A program made the translations under genes and the position numbers. The notes beneath the pieces were generated by a model. The model saw only the letters and a list, made by a program, of their open reading frames with translations, did not search any database and was not told the DNA's origin. From Lepidodermella squamata (lineage: Eukaryota; Gastrotricha): a DNA stretch of 64,000 bases. Positions 23,431-37,070 of the stretch are shown piece by piece. The stretch's first letter is position 1; each line of letters begins with the position of its first letter. The stretch is from assembly GCA_047495785.1 (NCBI GenBank), contig JBLDXI010000009.1:248001-312000 (forward strand). Direction: 5' to 3'.

Positions 23431-26400
23431 TCACTCATCCTCCTCCGGTTCGTTATCTGAAGACGAGGAGTTCTTTTCGGATTCGCTTTCTGAAGACGAA
23501 GAGTCAGAGTCCGAATCAGCTGCTGTAATTTTCGCAGGCAAATTAGGGCGGATGGAAGAAGGGGCATTTGCTTGTGCCTTCGCGCGTTTCAAAGGCGAAT
23601 CGGCCCCGCCCAGAACAGAAAGCGTGATGTTATCATCTTCGTCGTCGTCATCATCTTGACCGTGGCCATTCCCGTTGCTAGTGGCGCCAACAAGGCCTGG
23701 CGGCTTAGGTGCCATGGTCGGGCGCAACACGGTGCTGGTCAGCGCCGGAGTTGTCCAGCCACTACCGACAGAAATGTTGGACAACTTTCGTTTTCCCCTA
23801 CCTCGGCCAGCCACAACCACGGTCGAAGCAGCAGTTGATGGCGGCGCCATCGGGGCAGCTATCATCGTGTCGTCGGCAGTCAAACTTCGAGTGTACGTTT
23901 TCATTGCCTCCAATGTGTCCCCGGTAGGTTGAGCGGACCCTAGGGCAGTGACAGACTGGTCGAGTATCTGCTTCACGTAACCGCGATCCTGTCGCAGGAG
24001 TTTCGGAACAAATTCGTTGAGCAGGTCCAGGTAAGGCAGGTCGGCGGGTACGGTGCCAGGGGCAGTTTGGCGGAAGGCGAATTTGATGCCAGCGACGTGA
24101 AGCGCGACCACTCCCTGGCGGGCACGAGTCGAATCCACGCCGAACGACATGACCAGTTTCCGGGCCAGTTCTCGGGCTGGGATAAGCTCCGGTGCCGACC
24201 GGGAGTACGGTTCCTTGCGATTGCGCATGCACGCCAAATAAACCGAAACCAAGCCGCTGTGCATGGCCTTGCCCGTTTCTTCTTGGCTAATTTCACGGCA
24301 CTTAGCAAGAGTGATTTTAATCAGGTCGTTGTAGTCAGAATTGTTCTTGGCGTAGTAACGAATCAAAGGCACTATAGCAGACGGGTCCAGTTGACCGCAC
24401 ATGATCAAGCGAGTCAGCGCAGCTATGTTGTTACGGCGCGTCGTCAATCGCTCCAAATTCCCAACATCATTTGCTCCGTCATCTGCGACCCCGGTGTGGA
24501 GCGAAGACTGTGATTCGGTGTCGTTAGCGTTATCCCGACCACTGGCGGCGCATTGGGTCATTTGGTCACTGATAAACTTTATAATTGTATCCTGAACACG
24601 AGCGGATGGCTTGTAAACCAGCGGGGCCATGGCCGCTTTTGATTCAACCAGTTGAGATGGGAAAATGAGCAAGGTATCACACAAACACGAGAAAACTGTA
24701 TCGAAGGAGCGCTTGAGCCCGTCAATCTCTAAAACGGCGACTAGCATGTCGATGAATGCTGATTGCAGACGCAAAATGTTTTGCTGTGTATTCAAATCAT
24801 CGGGATAGTTCGATAGATGATGCGTCAGCCAGGCTAGTGATAGATACACACATTTGGCAGCCGCCTCGACGGTCTCGGACTCCGAGCTCGGAATTTTGCG
24901 ATCGGCTGCAAGCCGTAGAATCGTCAGGCAAGGCTCTACTATTTGCCACTTGGTCAGATCGTGGTGCTGGAAGAATGCAGCCAGTTTCCGAAGACAAGCA
25001 AACAGTGTAGCGTAGACCAGTTTTGAGCCGTGGTCACTTGCCCATTCACGTTGCGACAATTCTTGAAACGCATTTTGAAATGTTCCCGTGGTCGAATCGA
25101 GCAAATTATTTCGCGCAATCAAACAACGCGTTGAAATGTTGTACTTATCGTCACAAAATATCTCGAAGGCGCCAGCAACTGCCTTCAAGATGTCGGCATA
25201 CGTATGCCGTTGCACTATATCTGTCAAGCATCGTAAGGTTTGGTCCATGCTACGTTCGAGGCGGTTTTTAGTGTACACGTCGAGATCGAAAAAGGCTGGC
25301 AATTCGAGCAGGAGTGTAATTTTTTCCGAATCAGCGACGAATCGACTGAGCAAAAGAGGAAACGCAGGAATGAGGATTTCACTGAGGCGCCGGCGCTCAG
25401 CCTGCAGTGACTTTTGAGCATCACGAGTCGGCTTAGCATGGTGTTGTTCACGTCCCGGTGGAGGATCGCCGGTGGCAGACTGACGGGCAGCACTTACAAG
25501 AATGTCGACCATTGCTGTACATGGTGATAGGCTAGACGTTGCTTGCGATTCATCTTGATTGATTTCATCGGAGTCATTCATCAGAATCTGCACCATAGCA
25601 TTCCAGTCCCTGAGCATGGGTGAAACAGCCCACAGACTGTCGACCACGTAACTGGCGTGCTGGTGCAAACCCGATTGGACGATGAAAAGCGCAAGGGTGC
25701 GAAGACACTTTGCATTAGGAGAGACAAGTTGTTTCTTTATCGGTTGAGAGGCGCCGTTCGCATTCGAACTAGCGGGCTTGGCCCGTGATCTTGCTGAACG
25801 CCGCGGCCCACCTGGGGTTTCTTGAGCTGAAGAGTCCTGAGACGCAACGCTCGTTTCAGCCACATTTTGCGCCTCATCATTTGCCACGACTGCGCTAACT
25901 TCATTTGGATTAGGCTCAACAGCTTCAGTGAAAAGCCGTCCGTGAACAAAGGCGCCAGCCGCATGGGCAACCTCGCCGTGGCGGGAGAACACTAACTCGT
26001 AAATGGATTCGCATTCTCTCGCTTCGAGAATATCAGGGTATAATTGATCAATTGTTGTAAGGAGACGTGCAGCTTTAACGGCCACTTCATTCTCTTTGTC
26101 GAAAGTCATTTCCACAAAGCGACGTTTGAACCTATGTTGCAAAGATTAAGTTCCACAATTCATAAGCTCATATATTGACCAACCTCCCAGTAAACAGCTC
26201 CAGCTTATGTTTCAGCTCATCGTGGGCGTATAGTGGTTCGAGGGCTTTCAAGCAAGCCAGTCTCACATCGCTGACCTTATCGCTTAATGTCCACCCGATG
26301 TACTTGAGGTAGGAATCGTCCAAGAAGAAAGCCGGGTGTTGCAGCATCCAGCTACCAGCCTAGATAAATCAAGTGATGAATATTCTATTCAATTTTAAAT

Positions 26401-27505
26401 ATCATCCAACCTCCTCCATGCATAGAATGCGAATTTCCGCAAACACGTCGCGGTATCGGTGAATATACACAGCCTTGAAACTTGCTACGATGACTCTTTT
26501 TAGTTCTTCCAGGTTATCTTCCAACTGAAAACAATATAATTTTCTGCACCCCTCAATCAATCAAAATAATATTTACGTTGTTCAGATTCTTCTGGAGAGT
26601 TGCCAGGCGCTCCTTACTAGCTCGCTCACGACTCTTGGCTCGTTCAGCATCGAGTAACCGCTGAGCACCATCAAGGGAATTCTCAACTTTAAGCATTGCA
26701 GACACCAGTGCAGACATCACTTTTAAAACTACGAAGAGGCGTTATAAATATTTTAATCGCGTGAGAATTGACTCGGTATCTTACCAACAAATGTGCCGGT
26801 ATGCCGGAAAGCTCTCACTTGCGAATCGGCCATCGCGCCAAGAAAGCTAGTAAAGCGTTCCAGCAGCACCCCATCGTAAATTATAGAATTTTGACATGCT
26901 TCAATAAGCGCCTTGATGAAGTCCGTCATGGATGAACGAAACTTCTTAAGATGGGGACCCGACATAGCCATAGGATAGAGGCCCCCAGCAGATCCCTCCG
27001 TAAATTCAGTTGTCATGGCGGCCAGAGTATCATGTAACTCCTTCCTCCATATGCTAGATGACAATGGGTTGGGACAGCCGCTAGCTTCAGCTATGAGATT
27101 ATGCAAATCAGAAATAGCTGATTCTTTGTTTTGGTTATATTTCTCGACCCATCGTGCAGCCAAGGTTTTCGGGTTTGCTTTAGGTGCTTTGAGACGAGTA
27201 AAAAGACTAGCGTATCCACCTGAATCCACCAATGTGCTATCTTTAACGTCATAATCAGTAGTCATATCCGACTCCATATTTTCTCGCTTCATTCGAGGAC
27301 GCTTTTTGGGAGAATTATGACCACCGATACTCGGGCGCAGCGGCAGGTCCATTTCATCATCATCGTCAGCGTCATCTATTGCATTGCGGTTAACAGTAGT
27401 ATCGTTAAGAGGCTCTTGAGTTTCAGATGCCAAATTCAGCGATGCCTGTAACTGTTTCGAGATAGATGCAGATGCCGATGCTTTGGCACGCCTATCAGGA
27501 CGCAT
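23431..27505 (-). CDS. STAG: cohesin subunit STAG/SA (SCC3)
   Basis: STAG is the HEAT-repeat subunit of cohesin that binds the kleisin RAD21 and helps load the ring onto DNA. Five exons, 27505-26785, 26719-26577, 26524-26411, 26359-26184 and 26131-23431, give 1284 aa. The N-terminal STAG domain contains [15 protein letters not shown] and the near-invariant [10 protein letters not shown]. The stromalin-conservative domain contains [15 protein letters not shown] and the segment ending in [16 protein letters not shown] later helix has [15 protein letters not shown], like the vertebrate family. The C terminus is a Ser/Glu/Asp-rich acidic tail, also typical. The start is uncertain: a splice-acceptor-like tttatttag lies about 17 nt upstream of the chosen ATG with the frame still open, so an upstream coding or leader exon is possible. 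Confidence 0.93.
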
Positions 27506-28837
27506 TCCTTTAATAGAGGTGCCTAAATAAATAAAAATATCGAACTTGATAATCGTCCTTTCAAAGAAATGCAATGGGCAAGGACACTATGAATGAGCTG
27601 AAATATTAGACCGAGCCTTCGTCGTGTGATCAAAATACTCCACTAAAATAACTTTAACTAAATAATGATAGTTGGATATCAAGATGAGCCTTGGCAGTGC
27701 CCCAGCGATCGAACTCCCTATTGCACAAAAACACAGTACTGGGATGTATCGGTGTTTTACTACGAGGCGTCACTGAAAACAGGAAATGCATAGAAATTTG
27801 CGTATTTCGAGGGACTTTTGGGTCAGGAATTGGTTTTTCAGGGTTTCCAGACTAATTAAACCAAAGGTTATAAGATTTTCCACGTAGACTGCGATGAATC
27901 TGGGCCGATTTTCGATTTTGGGACGCCAGTAGTCGTTCGATTGGAACGCCCAAAACGACTCTTCGACTCTTCCTTCCCTTCTCCTGAGAAAAGGACGCGC
28001 GCTTTTAAATTAATTATATTATTGTTTTATCACTTTCAAAATCTAAAATGACAGATTGTGTTATTTTAATATATATTCGGCGAAAATATTATGAGTGTTT
28101 GGCGGGTTAGATCTTTTTAGAGCGGATGCGTTGCCAGCACTTTTCGTCTTTGCTAAATTGTATTTCGCTTGGCTATGGGCTATTGTTAACTGAAGGCTGA
28201 AGGTCCTTGGCTTATGCGGCGCGACTTTCAATTTGGAGCTTCCAACACGGATACACCCGTAGCCACCGCTTAAGGGCGTAGACGTGGTGGTCATACGCCA
28301 TACTCCACTAATGATTGAATGCTTTGAGGAACCTAGAACCAACGTCCAAATCGTTTGGCGTTTGTCTCCTTTCTCAGTCCGAGCCTGTTATTGCGCTCTG
28401 AAGAAGGGCTGTGCAGTCAGTACAATCCTCCTGGATACTAGTCGGACTAGCCACTACGCTGACCTTTTTGTCATGTCGAAACAAAGCAAAACGAATTCTG
28501 AAATTTGAAATTCTGTGGATCGTGCACCATTGTGGCTCCTTGTTTTTTGGCTTAATGAGACTAGGACTAGGTATGCGTGATAAAAGACCTGCTCGATGGT
28601 GCTTCGGCTTGGATAAATGGTCGCAAACGCTTGGGCTTGAACTCAAATATAGTCGACGGCTACTTGGACGCTTGCTTGCTGTCGGGTTTTGAAAAATGTC
28701 CTATGCAACTGCGTCAACAAAACACTCTTGATTCGATTTCCAATCTTATTGTGTATTTACAACCCTTTAGTGCAAGCGCGCATTCCTTCATGCTCATTTT
28801 TTTAGATGTTAGCTTTATACTGTGTTTAATGTTATAA
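27506..28837. other. intergenic between divergent STAG and USP32
   Basis: This is the head-to-head promoter region of STAG (minus) and USP32 (plus). Several open frames overlap on both strands between 28060 and 28840, for example 28061-28342 (minus) and 28411-28692 (plus). None resembles a protein I know. Repeat-derived sequence is possible but not demonstrated. Confidence 0.5.
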
Positions 28838-31800
28838 ATGGGAAATAAACTGAGTGGATCTAGCTCATCGAAAAATGCTGTTCTGAGCGGTGGCAGCTCT
28901 AATGGTAGCAGTATTATATTTTCCAAACTCATATATATTTGACGAGTTTATTTTCTGCAGATTTGAAAAGAGTTTTAGCGGCTTTCAAAAGTCTTGCTGG
29001 TCCATCAGATTTTATTTCGAGAGATCAATTTTTGTTCGATGTTTTTGGTGGCTTTTTACCGCCTTGCTTTGGCAATGTAAGTTTATTCCGTCATTAATCG
29101 CGCGATTAGCATTTTCTGATTTTTTTACAGCGCCTTTTTGAGGCCTTTGGTGGAACCAAGAAAGGTGTCAGCATTAAGGATTTGATGGATGGCCTGTCTA
29201 TATTTTTGATAAGCGATCAAAAATCACGACATAAATGTTTGATTATACTTTAGTATTTTGATTTTAATTGAGTTGCGTTTTCCCTTGCAGTTGTATTTCG
29301 ATTTTATGCCGGCGACGGTGATACTCTATATAAAGATGAATTTATGAGAAAACTTCGCGAAGACCAAGACGTCAATAGCTCAACCAGCTTATTGTTTCAA
29401 AACGTGAGGAGTTGCGATGCGATTGCACTTATATATATATATATTGTCTTACTCATGTATAGGATCAGAGCGTCGATTTTTTGGCGTTTTCGAATTGGCT
29501 TCAAAACAACCCGGATGCACTTGACATACACCGCTTGCTGACACAAGGTCTTTCACTGACTACAGCGCCGGAGAAATTTATCCCATCGTTTCATCAAGTT
29601 CTTGCCGGAATCACTCATTGTATGAGGCAAATTTAACTTCGAGTGAAATATTCACGTGTCTTTTGTTTAGTTAATGAAGAAAATGTGGCCTCACTGGAAC
29701 GAACGTTTTGGCAACTAGTTAATTCTTCACCTAGTCACCAGTTTGATTCAGCTGTTTTTGTGAAAATTGTTTCTCCACCGCTTTCTCCTGATGTGGCCAA
29801 GCTGTTGTTTTCTTCGTTCGATGACCGCAAAGACGGCGTGATTGACTTACGGGAGCTTGCAGCTGGCATTTCAGCATGTTGCTACGGCCCAGTCGTTGAA
29901 CGAACTAAATTTATTTTCCGCCTATTTGACACCGACGAGGACGGGCTACTTAAACCAGATGAGATAGACCAAATGTTGACAGCATTACTGAAATCGCAAG
30001 TCTTGATGAGGCCTAATTCCGCCAGCTCATCATCAGGAGGCTCTGTTGTTTTCTTACTATCGGATATAACAACGATAAGGGAGAATATCCTTGCAACTTC
30101 AGCCAATTTGACTGCAGGTGGATCTTCCTTAGGGTTGAATCTTGAGCAGTTCCTCCAGTGGACGCTGACTTGCTCATTGCATCAGCCTTTTCTGGAAATA
30201 TTATTTCAAGTGTGCCATATTGCCTTTGGTCTCCGGCCTCCCGATAAAAAATTCGAGGGAGCTATCATCCGGTCGTACTTGGAACGATGTGATGCAACCG
30301 AACTGATTCCTGGGGATACAATTTACCTGATACCTTTGACATGGTGGACGTCTTGGTGTTCATGGGTCGGTTTGCAGACAAAATCACAAATATCTCGCAC
30401 CTCGTCAATCAAATCACAAAGCAAGCCTAATAACTCGCCAAACTTGAGTAAGCGACCGTCGCCGCAATTTCAATCGTCGAAAGAGGTGTATCAAACTTCT
30501 GTTAGCGATACCAACATAGCAAATAATGGTGATGCTAACGTCGCGAAAGCTTCCGAACCGAATGGATCTATTTCTTCAAACGGTTCTGCATTTCACACTC
30601 CAACAAAGCGGCCTGTTTTGCGACAAGGCCGATTTGTCGCAGCCGCTTCAGAGTTGTTGGACACAAAGCAGCCTAATCAAGAGCAAGAGCCGCCAGAACC
30701 AGGCCAAATAGATACCTCTTCACTTTTATCGAATATGCAAGCTCCGACCGAGCACAACAAAATATGTCTGACACCGGACGCCAGTCGCCCGCTTCGTGTC
30801 CAAATGGCGCCTTTCAGCCCAGGGTACGGTTTCGAAGTTCTACCAGCAAGTGTTTGGCTGGCTTTCCAGGCCTGGTACGGCATCAAAGCCAACACATCAC
30901 CGGTGATTCGTCGCGTCGTCGTTAACACGGTGACTTCGTTGCCTGAAATCGAATACCAACCGATTAGGCTGGCTTTTGTCCGCCAATCTCAACCAGCCAG
31001 TAACCAGTCATTCAATGCTGCACAAGCAGCGGCTGCTAATCAAGCCATGTCATTCGGTATCGGCATCGGCTCGGCGGCTTCGTTCATGAAGTCAGTGTTC
31101 AGTTCGTCTAACAACTACGCCTATCCTTCACCGGGCGGTCCCCACCAGGTCCCGGCCCCGATTCCAACTTTGTCGGGCAGCGTGAGTTCCGCCGATTCTT
31201 CTGCGGCGAATTCTGCTCAGAATACTGCGAACAAGTATTACGATGCAGCTTATGGCTATTACAGCCGTTGCGCTACTCTTGGCGAAGTGATCAAGTCATT
31301 CCTTGGGCGATTCCACTTGCATCAAGACTCGATTCGTCTGTGGCTGCTCAGAAGCGGTAGCCAACAGAATGTCGCGGCGGCGAAACGTGTGCTGATCTGG
31401 TCACCTGGCCAGCCGGACTCGGTTACCCTAGCGCAGGCCTTCACGATTGCATCGGAGGATTTGAATGTGATAGATTTTCGGATTTTGATCGAAGTTGCTA
31501 ACCTTGACCAGTCTTGGCCGGAGGATGCGCATCTGGAAACGAATAGCGTAAACGGGCGCGATTCACCGCGGCCAAGTGACGGCCAGTCAGTCAGTTCCAA
31601 CTCATCAGGTGGCCTAATCGGGTTCCAAAATTTGGGCAATACGTGTTTCCTGAACGCGGCATTGCAGTGCCTGTCAAATACTCCGCCTTTAACTCGCTAT
31701 TTCCTGCGAAATATCCACTTGCACGAGTTGAATATGGCGAACCCTCTTGGTTTCCACGGCTTGATAGCGCTGCGTTACGCCGAGCTGATCGCTATGGTCT

Positions 31801-33791
31801 GGAAAACTGGCTCGCCCAAATCGAACCAGAAACCATTGTCCCCGGCTAAGATCAAAAATTTGATTGCGAAAACGTGGAGCCAGTTCGGCGATAGCGAGCA
31901 ACAAGACGCTCAGGAACTCATGACATTCCTGCTTGATGGCCTTCACGAAGACCTGAATCGGAAGCGGCAAAAAAGTGAAGAAAATGGGGAGGCTGACTCG
32001 GCGCAGAAAGAGCCTGAGCTGAAAGGCGTTGAACTGGCGTGGAAGAAGCACCGCGAGTTCAATAACTCGATTATAGTCGATTTATTCCACGGCCTGCTGT
32101 CGTTCGAAATCAGCTGTCCGCAATGCAGACATGTCAGCAAGACGTATGACCCGTTCAATTACTTGGTACTACCCCTGCCAGTCGACCCTAAAGTCACCGT
32201 CGAATTAACTGTGATTTTCCTGGATGCAACTCGCCAGCCGCTGCGCGTCGGCGTCCGCGTTTCATCCGGCTCGCCGTGCCGCGAAATCTACGACCAATGT
32301 GCCAAAGTGGTGAAGGCGGGCGATGCGAAAATAGACGACCAATTCTTATTAGCCGAAGTGTTCAACGCTGCGGTCGTCCGCTTTTTCGACGCGACTGATG
32401 CACTGGGTCTAATAAACGGCGAACTGGTTTTGTACGAGCTGGGCAGTCGCAAAAAGCAACCTCAATCTGAGCATTGCCACGTCGGTGGTCTGGCTGGATG
32501 TGCGGAGGAGAAGTGTCGCCGCCGCTATGCCGTTTACGACCAGCTGTACGTGCCGATTTCGTGGCGTGATCGCTTCGTCGTTGTTGTTAACCGCCAGCTG
32601 ATTGCTATTCAGAGGTATGTGTTGCCCCAGCTGAACTGGAGGCCGCAGTTTTTCGGCCGGCCTTACATCGTGCCGATGCCTGGTCTCGAAAATGGCTCGG
32701 ACACAGCTCGCCGGCAGCTCTACGACGATATTTGGGCGAGGGCGCAGCGCTACCTGACCCCGAGCGCGAAACAGGACCCGAAATTCGCCGTTGTTCCGAA
32801 CGTTTCCGGCGGCAATTACGCGAGGGATGGCGACTTTCCGCCTGAAAGCGCTGCCCATCCTTTCCCATTCGAGCTATGCAAAGTCACTGGGCCGGCGTGC
32901 CAACGCTGTTCCGTGTGCCCGTGGAGCAATTTCTGCCGCGGCTGTGCCATTTCGTATAACGCGGGGGAGTCGACGGCGGAGAGCCAGGCCGATCAGGTCG
33001 CCGACTTATTCGAGCCGTTTTTGGCCATAAACTGGGACCCTCGGACTATTTTCCTGCATTTCAGCCATCATGCCGAATCAGCTTTTCAACTGCACGAAAG
33101 CGTCGAGGCGTGCCGACGGAAGGACGTCGAACCGCTGTCGCTTACGGACTGTCTGTCGACCTTTTCGCAACACGAACCTGTCGACGGTTACGTATGCGAG
33201 CAGAAGGAGTGCCCGTCTCGCTCCACGCCTGTCACTGCCTCGAGCCACATGTGCCTGGCTCGTTTGCCGCCGATGATGATCGTTCATCTGAAACGGTTTT
33301 TCATGGCTCGCGACGGCCGCTGGATGAAATCGGCGCGGCGCATTAACGTGCCGGTTGAAAGCGACCTCGACCTGGTGGAATACATAGCCAACGAACAAGC
33401 GGGCGCCGCTGCTAAGGGCTCGTTTCGATACAGGCTGTACGCAGCCGTGTGCCACTACGGCGCCCTTCGCAGTGGGCACTACGTGACCTACGCGAAGCAC
33501 CAGCCGTCGGGTGTGTGGTACTTCTTCGACGATACGTCAGTACGGGAAGTCCAGCCGGCTGAAATCGACATGTCCGCCGTTTATTTGCTGTTTTTTGAAC
33601 GTGCCGAGCTCGACTATGACACGCTGCTGCCGTCGATTGACGAATCAGCGACGCCGCCGGCCATGAGCGCGGTCGAGGCGTTGCGGGCTGCTGAAAACGC
33701 CGAGGAACAGCGTCTTGTTGACGCGAAAACTCGAGGGCTGAACAGCGGCGATGCGGCGTCTTCGGGCGCGTCTCGCTGCTCGCTGCAGTAG
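28838..33791 (+). CDS. USP32: ubiquitin carboxyl-terminal hydrolase USP32
   Basis: USP32 removes ubiquitin from proteins on endolysosomal and Golgi membranes. Six exons, 28838-28904, 28961-29076, 29131-29236, 29291-29403, 29463-29619 and a 4.1-kb exon 29671-33791, give 1559 aa. EF-hand loops are visible as DDRKDGVIDLREL and DTDEDGLLKPDEI. A DUSP domain follows (VLPASVWLAFQAWYG), then the USP catalytic domain. The Cys box is NLGNTCFLNAALQCLSN (Cys845), and QQDAQELMTFLLDGLHEDLNR follows. The His box is SGHYVTYAKH (His1456), with FFDDTS after it. CPWSNFCRGC is the zinc-type motif of this subfamily. The protein begins MGNKLSGS, a good N-myristoylation signal. It ends CSLQ, matching the CVLQ CaaX-type end of human USP32. 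Catalytic residues look intact. Confidence 0.95.
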
Positions 33792-34393
33792 TAGTAATAG
33801 GAGTTATAGTACATGTATCGGCTGACCTGTGATTTGTGTACAATTCGACTTGTTGTGATTATGGCGTTTTTAAAACAAACGAACTACTCTTCCCAATATT
33901 TTCTATCACGATTACTACAATTATGATCAAGAAACATCGGGTACTTGTATGTATGTGCCTCAATGTGCCACCTTGCGTTTTGTTGTGTCTAAGGAGTCAA
34001 CTGTTCGCTGCTGAAATATACTTATAGCGCTAGCATTCAAATGTAAATCTATTTTACTCACATGATTATTTTTGCACACTGCGGATCAAATTTACGCGCG
34101 CTTGAATCAACTGTAATTCTATTTCGAACGGGTTGTGCTTTTTTCGATTGAAAATTATTGTTACATATAATTGCAATTCCGATACTGGTAATTCACATGC
34201 TATAAGGTGGTTATTCTATTTTTGAGAGAATGAAACAAAATCTTGTATAAGAATTAAATTATTATTATCGTGCTTCACTTAGTAGGAATAGCGAAAGAGA
34301 GATTGTATGCACACATGTTTAATTACACATTCCTCAAGTGAGACAACTTGAATAATATCTTTTTTTACTCACTTTCTGCTGATTTGATATGCT
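33792..34393. other. intergenic between USP32 and the PTB gene
   Basis: An AT-rich stretch of about 600 nt between two genes on the plus strand. It probably holds the USP32 3' UTR and the next promoter. I see no other gene. Confidence 0.5.
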
Positions 34394-36854
34394 ATGAACA
34401 GCGACGATTTTTTTGCTCGTGACAACGAAAAAACAGGTGATTTGTCGTAGGTTAATGATTCGATTTATCGATTCGACAACGATTTATGCAATATTTGTGT
34501 GCAGCCTCGGCTTTATTTTTACCCATGTCAGAAGAAGTGTTATTGTGATTGCGATGCTCGGACGCGTTTATCTCTCCCTTCTATCCGGCCGAAGCTTTTA
34601 CGGCTGTTACTTGCTTAGCAGCCAGGCGTACCGAAAGGCGCGCTTTTTCAGTGAGTTACTATGTTATTGCCGCCAGACGCGCGTACGTCTCATTTTCATT
34701 ACTGCTCCCATAAGTTCGGTCGTTGCAATCACAATCCAACTAATGTTATTACCATGCTACTGAAATGATGATAATGTTGATGAGCGGAAATAAAACCAGT
34801 CCAGGTGGAATCATAATTCGTTGTGTCAGGGTCTGGATATAGTAATCGTTTTACGCTACTGCTGTCATCGTCGCATGACCGCAAGTGTCAACAGTCGGCG
34901 GGGCCATTGTTTGCGACTTCTGGTGCCGGCGCGGCTCACGTCACGCAGTCTGCGCGTAGTAGCGTCGCCCCGCGCAAGTTTCTAATGCCGACGGCCAGTA
35001 GTCTTTTTATAGCAGTTGCATACCATCAGGTACACATTAACATGAGAGATCAGACCGATTGGGTTTCGTCGTTTAGCTACGGCGGTAACCTTGTTCCCGA
35101 CTGCTTAGAAGCAAAAAATGGCGAGTTGCCAGACGCAGAATCGATACTGGCCGAGTTACCACCGACCAACACCACCGGAGAAGTCGAACACACTTTCAGG
35201 GTTATTCAGATTGGGCGGGCTATGCTTCGACGTCCGCCGCCTTCGACAGCCAGTCTCCAGCTCGTTATTCGAGATTTTTACTTCAACTATCGCCGCTACG
35301 GTTAGAGAAAAGTTTATTAACCATTCTGATATTTATAGGTTCTTTCCCATATTCAATGCCACAGAACAATTCCTCATTATCACGTACCAATAGTTAGTAA
35401 AAACCTTCACCGTCTATGGGGTAGAAGGATTCCAGGGCATTAAGCTCTGTTTTATAGAATTATGCCAATGGGAATGTAAAAAATGACTTGGGCTTCATGT
35501 TTCAGGTTCTCCGGCTATGTCTGCTGAGCACTTTCTAACCGTTAGTTCACACGGAATTATGTTTTCTTCACGAGATACAAGTGGCGAAGTCGAGAAAATC
35601 AACTCATCACGCTACGGCGCTGATGCAATCGTCCAGGCAACAGCAGTTCGGTTCTGTACAAAATCTGACAAACCGTCGAAGAAACAGGCTCAAACTGCGG
35701 GAAAAGCAGAAAAACCGAAATTCGCAAGTGTTTTATTGAACGCTGTTTTATCTCTGGCCGGAAAACGCTCGAAGACGTCAAAAGCCATCAGCGGTCGGTT
35801 TTGCATCATCGACAAGCACAAATTTTCGGCTGCTATGTTTGGGATGCTAGCGGCAGAAGCTGGCGAGAAAGACGGGGCGAAACTACCCGACGGCATGTCA
35901 TTGTCTCAAGCTGGAGAGCAGCCGGGCAGCCAACCACCGTGGTTCCTCGTCCAGCCTGAATTCAACTTCCTAAGCCAATTATACCACCCGCCAATTGTAG
36001 CGTTCATACTGCGTAGACAGCATCGCATTCGGTCGATAGATTTACATGTTTTCGTTTGCTGTTCGGATTCGGACGCGGTTCAGCTGGTGACTTTTGTCAC
36101 GGCGCTGTGTGAGAATGCACGCCAAAGTCAGCGATCTGAGTCGGTGGACGTTGGCGAATCGAGCTCAGTTATTTCTAGCGCCAATTCTCGTCGGTTCAAG
36201 AATAACAGCAATAATAAGCAGTTGGATGACGCTGGGTATTACGAGCGGATGATAGTTAAAGAGGCTGCGAGGGAGGCCAAACTACCGTTCGTCAATCCTA
36301 ATATCGGCTTGTCACCCAGTGGAACGCTGACAACTCGGCACTTGGCATCAAATAAACGTCCGATGAGCCGACTGGCAACACCAAATGTCATTGCTGCATC
36401 TATGGATGATACGAAACCGACAATATTCGACGTTGTCGATAAGCAGCCGTTAGTTAAGCCACTGAAACCCGCTCTGAAGCAGCCGTCAAATAGCGAAAAC
36501 ATGATGATACACAATGGCGAACAAGCCAATGAGCCAGCACGGAGTATATCCGACGAAGAGATAACGCAGGCAACGCTAGATTTACTTCCAACTCTTCAAC
36601 TCGGAGCCTTGCTGCCCGTGAAAGATTCACCGCCTGCATTGAGCCGGCAGCCATCTATGCAGGCGACGAGCTGCCGTCGCGTTGACGAAGACTGCTGGAC
36701 TCAGTCGGAGTTTCCAGAGACGGCGAAGTCATCGCACCGAATTGTTGACTGCACCCGCGAACTACTCAGCTGCAAGAATTCCAACTATGAAGTGGCTTCT
36801 ATGCAAAGTGTTATTTTGTCAGAGGTGCGTAACGCTCTTGGATATATGCCTTAA
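34394..36854 (+). CDS. PTB/PID-domain protein, family unassigned
   Basis: Three exons, 34394-34436, 34830-35300 and 35506-36854, join in phase to give 620 aa. The introns (393 and 205 nt) are longer than in most neighbours. The first exon encodes a short MNSDDFFARDNEKT start. A split phosphotyrosine-binding-like domain seems present: TFRVIQIGRAML resembles the first PTB strand (VxYLGN), EHFLTVSSHGIMFSS resembles a mid-domain strand (LxVSxxGIxxx), and DLHVFVCCSDSDAVQLVTFVTALCENA resembles the terminal strand and helix. A Lys/Gln-rich insert of about 80 residues separates them. The rest is disordered and Ser-rich. FAM43-type PTB adaptors are one possible relative, but I cannot confirm it. The call and the first exon are inferences. 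Confidence 0.6.
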
Positions 36855-36872
36855 TCCATTTTCACGTTTCTT

Positions 36873-36878
36873 AATAAA
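36873..36878 (+). terminator. polyadenylation signal AATAAA of the PTB gene
   Basis: AATAAA begins 19 nt after the stop codon of the PTB-domain gene, on the same strand. If used, the 3' UTR would be very short. Confidence 0.55.
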
Positions 36879-37064
36879 CCAAATATCAAGTTTGTCAAGT
36901 TGAAATGTTTTAACCTCTCAGTTTCGAACTTCTCAGATTGCATTGATATCATATTCTTGAGGGCTTCATTCGAGCGGAAGCTTATTGTTTCAAATGTTTC
37001 AGAGACAGTGGTAACTGGCAGCCAATTATTAGTCAGAGTCAAATATCATATTAGCAATATTGCT

Positions 37065-37070
37065 TTTATT
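37065..37070 (-). terminator. polyadenylation signal of receptor A
   Basis: AATAAA on the minus strand lies about 150 nt past the stop codon of the receptor gene ending at 37218. This gene and the PTB gene converge here, so their 3' UTRs nearly meet. Confidence 0.5.

Noticed and set aside
28061-28692. Overlapping open frames on both strands, considered as a transposon relic
   Set aside because: No recognisable transposase or reverse-transcriptase motif and no terminal repeats were found, so no mobile element is called.
29643-29670. Upstream extension of the large USP32 frame
   Set aside because: This is intron sequence before a TTTGTTTAG acceptor. The phase with the preceding exon fixes the exon start at 29671.
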